From Burkholderiaceae bacterium (GTDB lineage Bacteria > Pseudomonadota > Gammaproteobacteria > Burkholderiales > Burkholderiaceae), in assembly GCA_025057735.1 (NCBI GenBank), contig JANWUU010000319.1, forward strand, positions 1 to 13,231: DNA of 13,231 nucleotides, read 5' to 3'. Shown here piece by piece: positions 7,463 to 13,231 of the stretch. Under the pieces are notes generated by a model that saw only the letters and a list, made by a program, of their open reading frames with translations, searched no databases and was not told where the DNA came from. Each line of letters starts with the position of its first letter. Positions within the stretch are counted from its first letter, which is position 1. The translations under genes and the position numbers were made by a program.

Positions 7463-8368
7463 TCAGCGGACCGGCGCGCGGGCGCCGGCGATCAGCAGCA
7501 CGCCGGCGGCGGCAGCGGCCAGCGCCAGCGCGTGCAGGGCGGTGAACGCCTCGCCGAGAAACAGCACCCCGATCGCGGTGGCCGTGATCGGCAGCGCGAC
7601 CGTGAAGACGCCAGCCTGGTTGGCTGGCAGATGCTTGAGCCCGGTCATCCACAGCCAGACCGCAAACCAGCTCGCCGCCAGCGCGTAGAAAACGAGCAGC
7701 GCCCAGTGCACCGGTGCGAGCGCCCGCAGATCCACCGCCGCCAGCTGCCACAGGCCAAGGGGTGCGGCGAGCAGCAGGCCGCCTAAGTTCAGCAGCGCCG
7801 AGATGCGCAGCGGCCGCCGTGTCGCCGTCAGGCGCTTGCCGACGATCACATACGTGGCCTCGCACAGCACCGCGCCGAAGACGAGCATATTGCCGAGCAG
7901 CGTCGCGCGGGTGTCGGAGGCCTCGCCGGCGCGCGCCCATTGCAGCAGAGCGATGCCGACCACCGCCAGCGCGATGGCAAGGCGCGCGCGCGCGTCGAGC
8001 CGCTCGCGCAGCAGCAGGCGCGACAGCAGCGCCACCGCGGCCGGCAGCGTGGCCAGGATGACGCCGGCGGCGGTCGCGCTGGTGCGCTGCAGCCCGGCCA
8101 GCAGGCACAGCGTGAACAGGAAGTTGCCGAAGAAGCTCAACGCGAAGAACAGCCGGCGCTCCTGCGGCGACAGCGGCGGCTCGGCCCGCGCGCGCGGCGT
8201 GAACGGCGCCAGCGCGACGGCGGCGATTAGGAACCGCAGGAAGGCGAGCGCGAACACCGGCAGCACCGCGAGCAGCGGCTTGGCGAGCGCCACGTAGACG
8301 CCGACCAGCGCCATGGAGGAGGCCAGCGGCAGGTGGGCGCGCAGCGCCAGGGCGGGGGCCGGATTCAC
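7463..8368 (-). CDS. EamA/DMT-family transporter
   Basis: A polytopic inner-membrane protein of about 301 residues with roughly ten hydrophobic helices in two EamA repeats. The first spans about residues 10-140 (MALVGVYVALAKPLL through LLQWA) and the second about 155-300 (GNMLVFGAVLCEATYVIVGKRL through ALALAAAAAGVLLIAGA). Drug/metabolite-superfamily EamA proteins export amino acids, metabolites or toxic analogues; the substrate is not predictable. The frame is open to 8479. I chose the GTG at 8368, which places a short polar lead before helix 1 and leaves a 31-bp divergent gap to the CoA-ligase gene. An ATG at 8401 would add an unlikely Cys/Arg lead and overlap the divergent start codon. An ATG at 8314 would cut helix 1. 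No start has a strong Shine-Dalgarno. It is followed 20 bp later by the dehydratase gene. Confidence 0.88.
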   Translation of the reverse strand: MNPAPALALRAHLPLASSMALVGVYVALAKPLLAVLPVFALAFLRFLIAAVALAPFTPRARAEPPLSPQERRLFFALSFFGNFLFTLCLLAGLQRTSATAAGVILATLPAAVALLSRLLLRERLDARARLAIALAVVGIALLQWARAGEASDTRATLLGNMLVFGAVLCEATYVIVGKRLTATRRPLRISALLNLGGLLLAAPLGLWQLAAVDLRALAPVHWALLVFYALAASWFAVWLWMTGLKHLPANQAGVFTVALPITATAIGVLFLGEAFTALHALALAAAAAGVLLIAGARAPVR

Positions 8369-8399
8369 GCCGCAACAATACCGGTGCAAACTTCGCCCC

Positions 8400-10364
8400 A
8401 TGCAACCGCTGTGGACTCCGGACGCCGAACGCGTACGCGCCGCACGCGTGACGGCTTTCACCGACTGGCTGCGGCGCACGCGTGGCTTGGACTTTGCCGA
8501 CTACGAGGCGCTGTGGCGCTGGTCGGTCGAAGATCTCGACGGGTTCTGGCGCGCGATTTGGGATTATTTCGACGTGCTAGCCGCGCAGCCGCCAGCGCGC
8601 ATACTGACGCAAGCCCGCATGCCCGGCGCCGTCTGGTGTCCGGACGTGCGGCTCAATCTCGTCGACCAGGTATTCCGCCATGCGACCGCTGCGCGCCCGG
8701 CGATCGTCTTCCGCGATGAGGGGGGCAGGCGCGTCGAGCTGAGTTGGGAGGAACTGCGCGCGCAGGTGGCGGCGGTGGCTGACGCGCTGCGCGGCCTGGG
8801 TGTGGGTCGGGGCGATCGCGTGGTTGCCTATCTGCCGAACGTGCCGCAGGCTGTGGTGGCGTTCCTTGCGGTGGCCGCGGTCGGCGCGGTGTGGTCGGTC
8901 TGTTCGCCGGACATGGGCCCTGTGGCGGTGCTGGACCGCTTCCGCCAGATCGAGCCGAAGGTGCTGATTGCCTGCGACGGCTACCGCTACGGCGGCAAGG
9001 TCTACGACCGCCGCGCGGTGGTGGCGGAGCTGCGCGCGGCCCTGCCCACCCTCACCCACACCGTGTGCGTGCCGCTGCTTGCGCCGCAGGCGACGCTGCC
9101 GGATGCGCTGCCGTGGTCGGCGTTGCTCGCGAGCGGCGGCGCGCTGCGCACCGAGACGGTGCCGTTCGATCATCCATTGTGGGTCGTGTATTCGTCCGGG
9201 ACCACCGGCCTGCCGAAGGCGATCGTGCACGGTCACGGCGGCATCGTGTTGGCGACGCTCAAGGACGGCGGGCTGCACAACGATCTGGGACCGCAGGACC
9301 GCTTCCACTGGTATTCGAGCACTGGCTGGATCATGTGGAATTTTCAAGTCGGTGCGCTGCTGCTTGGCAGCACGATCTGCTTATACGACGGCAACCCCGG
9401 TTGGCCGGATTTCTCAGCGTTGTGGCGCTTCGTGGACGAGGAGCGCATCACCTTCTTTGGCGCCGGCGCAGCCTTTTATGCCAACTGCCTGAAAGCGGGC
9501 GTCAGCCCCAAGGCGCAGTTTTCGCTGGCTGCGTTGCGCGCACTCGGTTCGACCGGCTCGCCGCTTGCGCCGGAGGCCTATCGCTGGGTGTACAGCCAGG
9601 TCAAATCGGACTTGTGGCTGACGTCGATCTCTGGCGGCACCGACATCGCCGGCCTGTTCGTCGGCGGCTTGCCGACGCTGCCGGTGTATGAGGGCGAGAT
9701 TCAGTGCCGTGTGCTTGGCGCGCGGGTCGAGGCCTGGGACGAGTCGGGGCGGCCGCTGCTGGACGAGGTCGGTGAACTGGTCTGCACCACGCCGCTGCCG
9801 TCGATGCCACTTTACTTCTGGAACGATCCGGAGGGTCGGCGCTACCGCGACAGCTACTTTGACATGTTTCCGGGCGTGTGGCGGCACGGCGACTGGATCC
9901 GCTTAGTGCCGCGGCCGCAGGCGGTTGGCGCGGTAATTTATGGGCGCTCGGATGCGACGATCAACCGGCACGGCATCCGCATGGGCACCGCGGAGCTGTA
10001 CCGGGCGGTGGAAGCGCTGCCAGAAGTGCTCGACGCGTTGGTGGTCGATTTAGAGTACCTGGGCCGCGACTCTTACATGCCGCTGTTTGTCGTGCTGCGC
10101 CCGGGCGTGGAGTTGACGGAGGCGCTGCGCGAGAAGATCAAGGATGAAATCCGGCGCGCGCTGTCGGCCCGCCACGTGCCGAACGAGATTTTTGCGGTGC
10201 CGGAAATCCCGCGCACGCTGTCGGGCAAGAAAATGGAGCTGCCCATTAAGAAGCTGCTGCTCGGGCAGCCGCTGGAGAAGGTGGCCAACCGCGATGCGAT
10301 GGCCAATCCGGCGGCGCTGGATTGGTTCATCGAGTTCGCGCGCCAGCGGGCGCGCAGCGCGTAA
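8400..10364 (+). CDS. aacS: Acetoacetate--CoA ligase (acetoacetyl-CoA synthetase)
   Basis: A 654-residue ANL-superfamily ligase that activates acetoacetate with ATP and CoA to acetoacetyl-CoA, releasing AMP and pyrophosphate, as part of ketone-body and polyhydroxybutyrate metabolism in the cytoplasm. The N-terminus (LWTPDAERV, then FADYEALWRWSVED) is typical of acetoacetyl-CoA synthetases and separates them from acetyl-CoA synthetase. The P-loop-like adenylation motif YSSGTTGLPKAIVHG begins at residue 264; YSSTGWIMWNF and SGGTDIAGLFVGG follow. The C-terminal LSGKKMELPIKK holds Lys610, the conserved catalytic (and acetylatable) lysine. Length matches the family. The ATG at 8400 is chosen on this N-terminal match over longer in-frame extensions to 8313, which would run antisense through the EamA gene. 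The Shine-Dalgarno is weak. Confidence 0.95.
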   Translation: MQPLWTPDAERVRAARVTAFTDWLRRTRGLDFADYEALWRWSVEDLDGFWRAIWDYFDVLAAQPPARILTQARMPGAVWCPDVRLNLVDQVFRHATAARPAIVFRDEGGRRVELSWEELRAQVAAVADALRGLGVGRGDRVVAYLPNVPQAVVAFLAVAAVGAVWSVCSPDMGPVAVLDRFRQIEPKVLIACDGYRYGGKVYDRRAVVAELRAALPTLTHTVCVPLLAPQATLPDALPWSALLASGGALRTETVPFDHPLWVVYSSGTTGLPKAIVHGHGGIVLATLKDGGLHNDLGPQDRFHWYSSTGWIMWNFQVGALLLGSTICLYDGNPGWPDFSALWRFVDEERITFFGAGAAFYANCLKAGVSPKAQFSLAALRALGSTGSPLAPEAYRWVYSQVKSDLWLTSISGGTDIAGLFVGGLPTLPVYEGEIQCRVLGARVEAWDESGRPLLDEVGELVCTTPLPSMPLYFWNDPEGRRYRDSYFDMFPGVWRHGDWIRLVPRPQAVGAVIYGRSDATINRHGIRMGTAELYRAVEALPEVLDALVVDLEYLGRDSYMPLFVVLRPGVELTEALREKIKDEIRRALSARHVPNEIFAVPEIPRTLSGKKMELPIKKLLLGQPLEKVANRDAMANPAALDWFIEFARQRARSA

Positions 10365-10571
10365 GTGCCAGCGGGGAGCGCGACCGAGGCGCGCTGCAGC
10401 TGCTGCGGCGCACCCTTTCGCTGCGGGTTCAACGATCCGGACGGTTGCTGGTGCGCACGCCTGCCGCCGTTGCCGCGCGCGGCGCTACAGGGCGAGCACG
10501 GCTGCCTATGCGAGGCGTGTCTGCGCGCGGCGCTGCGCGCGCGGGCAGCGGACGCTGCGGCGCCAAATTAA
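10365..10571 (+). CDS. Cysteine-rich CWC family protein
   Basis: A 68-residue protein with the spacing of the cysteine-rich CWC family: CxCCGxxF (residues 11-18), Cys20, CWC (28-30), LPPLP, and CLCxxCL (47-53). The cysteines probably bind zinc or another metal, giving a small cytoplasmic zinc-ribbon-like protein of unknown role. The only start possible is the GTG at 10365, because the TAA of acetoacetate--CoA ligase lies directly before it in the same frame and no ATG follows before the first cysteine. Its translation therefore probably depends on termination and re-initiation at TAA-GTG. CWC genes are often small riders next to larger metabolic genes. Confidence 0.82.
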   Translation: MPAGSATEARCSCCGAPFRCGFNDPDGCWCARLPPLPRAALQGEHGCLCEACLRAALRARAADAAAPN

Positions 10572-10658
10572 GCCCGCATTCCTGCCCAACTGCCTGTATC
10601 GCCTCCGCCGCGCCAGTGCGACAGTGACGCGCGTGCGCGCGACTGCCGGCGGATTGCC
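10572..10658 (+). other. Short intergenic gap before the sensor kinase (87 bp)
   Basis: No gene, clear hairpin with T-run, or promoter pair is visible here. GGCGGA (10648-10653) may serve as a modest Shine-Dalgarno for the GTG at 10659. The frame upstream of that GTG is open back to the CWC stop but contains no better start. Confidence 0.4.
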
Positions 10659-13231
10659 GTGAACAACCGAGATATCCCGATGCTGGCGGCGGCGCCTGAG
10701 GTGGCGCCGTTCGTCGGTCGCGTGCTCATTATCGTCGCTGTACTGGCCTGCGGAGCAGCGGGGGCAGCTGTGATGCTGGCTGCGCGCGTGCAGCAGCCGC
10801 AGGCGTTTTTAACGGGCATCGCAGCCGCCCTGTCGTTCGTCGCAGGTCTCGCGGTGGCCGCGCTATTGGCGCGCCGCCAGCGGCCACAGGCGGCGGTGGC
10901 CGTGGTGCTCGGTATCTCACTGCTCGCCGTGACGGCGTTTGCCTACGGCTCCGAACAGGGCGTGCACACCGCGCTGCTGGGCGCGTACGGCATGCTGATC
11001 GTGGTGGCCGCGGTGGCGCTCGACATGCGCGCGGCGGCGATCCTCGCCGGCGTAGCGACCGCCGCCTTGCTCGCGATGACGGCCGCGGAACATGCCGGTT
11101 GGATCCTCGGCGGCCCGCAGGCAGCGCAGGTGCCGGCCATCGCGCGGGTCATCTCGCATCTGCTGATCGTCGCCACCGCCACGCTGTTCGGCTGGGCGCT
11201 GGCGCGGCTGGTGCGCGCCACCGTAGCGCAGGCGCGCCGCCAGGAAAACCGCTTCCGCGCGCTGCTGGCGATCGCCAGCGATTGGTACTGGGAGCAGGAC
11301 GCCGAGTTCCGCTTCACGCATATCTCGTCCGCGGTCGGTGCCAAAACCGGCATCTCCGCGCAGGAGCACCTCGGCAAGAGGCGCTGGGAAATCCCCGAGC
11401 TGGAGCTATCGCCGCAGCAATGGGCCGAGCACCAGGCGCTGCTGCAGGCGCACCAGCCATTCCGCGATCTGGTGCTGCGCCGGCGTGACGTCGACGGGCG
11501 CTCGGTATACGTGCGTATCAGCGGCGAGCCGACCTTCGACGACGCCGGCCGCTTCACCGGCTACTGGGGCGTGGGCCGGCTGGTGACGGAGGAAATCGAA
11601 GCACAGCGCGCGCTGGCGGCAAGCGAGGCGCGCTATCGCGACCTGTTCGAGCGCTCGCCGTCGCCGTTCATCATCCACCGCCAGGGCCGCATCCTGCAGG
11701 CCAACGCGGCCGCCGCGCGCCTGTTCGGCTATCCCTCGGCGCAGGAGATGGTCGGCCTCGACATGCTGCGGCTGAACCATCCGGAGTCGCGGCGCCTGTC
11801 CGCCGAGCGCATCGCCATGCTGGAGAAGCTGCCGGTGGGCGGCTCGGTGCCGACGGTGGAACTGCGCATGCAACGCGCCGATGGCGCCGACTTGTTCGTG
11901 CAGGCGCAGGTGGTGCGCATCGATCTGGGCGACGGACCGGCGAGCCTGTCGCTGTACTTCGACCTCACCGAGCGCAAGCGCGCCGAGGCCGAGCGCGCGC
12001 GCAGCGAGGCGCTGCTGTCGCACCTGTTCGCCGCCAGCGTGGACAGCATCGTGGTGACGGAACTCGACAGCGGCCGCGTCGTGCTGGCCAACGAGGGCTT
12101 TGCGCAGCTGACCGGCATTCCGATCGCCGAGGCCATCGGCCGCACGACGCTGGATCTGCGCCTCTGGGCCGAACCCGAGCAGCGCGCCGAATTCCTGCGC
12201 CAGCTGCGCCTGTACGGCCGCGTGCGCGATTTCCCGATGCGGCTGCGGCGGGCCGACGGCGCGCTGCGCACGGTGGTGATGTCCAGCGCCACCTTCCGCT
12301 TCGAGGCCGCCGCCTATGCGGTGACGATCGCGCGCGACATCACGCAGGCGCAGGCCGACCGGCTGCAGTACGAGGCGATCCTGGAGAACGCCTCGGTCGG
12401 CATCGCCTTCACGCGCGATGGCGTCTTCGAACTGGCCAACGCGCGCTTCGAGGAAATGCTCGGCTGGCCGCGCGGCGGCATCCGCGGGCAAAGCGGTGCC
12501 GTCGTCTGGCCGTCCGCGCGGGACTACGAGGAGATCGGCCGCCTGGTCGGCCCACGCCTGGCGCGCGGCGAAGCGGTCGAACTGGAGCGCCTGCTGCGCC
12601 GCCGGGACGGCACGCTGTTCTGGGCGCACATTCGGGCGCGGGCGGTGGACCGCGCGAATCCGTCCACCGGCGGCACGATCTGGATCGCCGAGGACATCAC
12701 CGAGCGGCGTGCCGCCGCGCAGGCGCTCGCCGCCGCCAAGGAGGCGGCCGAGGCCGCCAGCCGCGCCAAGAGCGCGTTCCTCGCCAACACCAGCCACGAG
12801 ATCCGCACGCCGCTCGCCGGCCTGCTGGGGCTGACGCGCCTGGCGCTGGCCGATGGCACCGACGCGGCCCGACGCGAAGAATACCTGCGGCGCATCGACG
12901 AGAGCGCACGCGCGCTGGCGGCGATCATCGAGGACATCCTGGACCTGTCGAAGATCGAGGCCGGCAAGCTGTCGCTGGAGCGGATGCCGTTCGATCCGCG
13001 CGCGCTGGCCGAGGAGACCTGCGCCGGCTATCGAGAGCTCGCGCAGGGCAAGGGGCTGGCGTTTGCGCTCACCATCGCCGAAGACGTGCCGCCGCAGGTC
13101 TGCGGCGACCCGAAGCGCACGCGGCAGATCCTGGCGAACTTTCTGTCCAACGCGGTCAAGTTCACCGAGCGCGGCGGCATCTCGGTGCGCATCGAACGGC
13201 TGCCGGCCGGCGCGCTGCGGCTGGCGGTGAC
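10659..13231 (+). CDS. Membrane-bound multi-PAS sensor histidine kinase (partial, C-terminus beyond right edge)
   Basis: The frame is open from GTG 10659 to the window end, 857 codons. The N-terminal region has about six hydrophobic helices (near 19-42, 52-71, 78-96, 104-121, 125-144 and 155-180), a membrane sensor module I cannot name. Four PAS domains follow: PAS1 about 197-315 (DWYWEQDAEFRF), PAS2 about 325-440, PAS3 about 451-568 and PAS4 about 572-690, with linkers such as DLTERKRAEAE and EDITERRAAAQ. HisKA follows with FLANTSHEIRTPL, His713 being the phosphorylation site, then SKIEAGKL and the start of HATPase_c with the N-box NFLSNAVKFT (Asn831). The G-boxes and any receiver domain lie outside the window. 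The HEIRTPL type often occurs in hybrid kinases. An ATG at 10680 is an alternative start. The signal is unknown; several PAS domains suggest redox or ligand sensing. Confidence 0.9.
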   Translation, partial: MNNRDIPMLAAAPEVAPFVGRVLIIVAVLACGAAGAAVMLAARVQQPQAFLTGIAAALSFVAGLAVAALLARRQRPQAAVAVVLGISLLAVTAFAYGSEQGVHTALLGAYGMLIVVAAVALDMRAAAILAGVATAALLAMTAAEHAGWILGGPQAAQVPAIARVISHLLIVATATLFGWALARLVRATVAQARRQENRFRALLAIASDWYWEQDAEFRFTHISSAVGAKTGISAQEHLGKRRWEIPELELSPQQWAEHQALLQAHQPFRDLVLRRRDVDGRSVYVRISGEPTFDDAGRFTGYWGVGRLVTEEIEAQRALAASEARYRDLFERSPSPFIIHRQGRILQANAAAARLFGYPSAQEMVGLDMLRLNHPESRRLSAERIAMLEKLPVGGSVPTVELRMQRADGADLFVQAQVVRIDLGDGPASLSLYFDLTERKRAEAERARSEALLSHLFAASVDSIVVTELDSGRVVLANEGFAQLTGIPIAEAIGRTTLDLRLWAEPEQRAEFLRQLRLYGRVRDFPMRLRRADGALRTVVMSSATFRFEAAAYAVTIARDITQAQADRLQYEAILENASVGIAFTRDGVFELANARFEEMLGWPRGGIRGQSGAVVWPSARDYEEIGRLVGPRLARGEAVELERLLRRRDGTLFWAHIRARAVDRANPSTGGTIWIAEDITERRAAAQALAAAKEAAEAASRAKSAFLANTSHEIRTPLAGLLGLTRLALADGTDAARREEYLRRIDESARALAAIIEDILDLSKIEAGKLSLERMPFDPRALAEETCAGYRELAQGKGLAFALTIAEDVPPQVCGDPKRTRQILANFLSNAVKFTERGGISVRIERLPAGALRLAV

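Noticed and set aside
10365..10571. CWC sequence as a mere readthrough tail of the ligase
   Set aside because: The ligase already has its complete C-terminal domain and a TAA stop, and the cysteine pattern matches a known small stand-alone family, so a separate gene is the simpler reading.
11406..12797. 463-codon open frame on the minus strand
   Set aside because: It lies antisense to the PAS/HisKA kinase, whose motifs are unmistakable. The antisense product has shadow-type composition and no motif.

Overview
The window is a GC-rich, gene-dense chromosomal segment. The gene families and codon usage suggest a betaproteobacterium of the Burkholderiales/Rhodocyclales type, possibly uncultured. 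That is an inference from gene content and base composition; no rRNA or other marker gene is present. I see no tRNA, rRNA, CRISPR array, insertion sequence, phage gene or integration site.

Left block, minus strand, 3605 down to 1: five genes read toward the left edge. They encode a small secreted aromatic/proline-rich protein, a glycine-zipper lipoprotein, a membrane-anchored trypsin-like (S1C/HtrA-type) protease without a PDZ domain, a MoxR AAA+ ATPase, and a DUF58 protein cut by the window edge. The protease, MoxR and DUF58 genes are tightly packed (19-bp gap, then a 20-base overlap). The two envelope genes upstream are translationally coupled to each other. Together they look like a cell-envelope chaperone/protease module.

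Centre, plus strand, 3733 to 6470: a periplasmic thioredoxin-fold protein of about 509 residues can be reconstructed only by crossing two separate +1 frameshifts, and its active site reads WCPPPC (CX3C) instead of CXXC. This is the most unusual locus of the window: a decaying gene, a cluster of sequence errors, or less likely recoding. It is followed by an intact FAD-dependent oxidoreductase of the geranylgeranyl-reductase family.

Right of centre: a convergent PLP-dependent threonine/3-hydroxyaspartate-type dehydratase and an EamA transporter lie on the minus strand (8368 to 6474). Acetoacetate--CoA ligase diverges from them on the plus strand. It is followed, immediately after its stop codon and in the same frame, by a 68-residue cysteine-rich CWC protein.

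Right end: a large membrane-bound sensor histidine kinase with about six transmembrane helices, four PAS domains, HisKA and the start of HATPase_c, cut by the window edge.

Assessment: most of the window is ordinary housekeeping and accessory chromosome. I do not see a convincing new multi-gene system. The points worth a second look are the broken thioredoxin gene, the stop-GTG junction before the CWC gene, and the envelope cluster attached to MoxR/DUF58.
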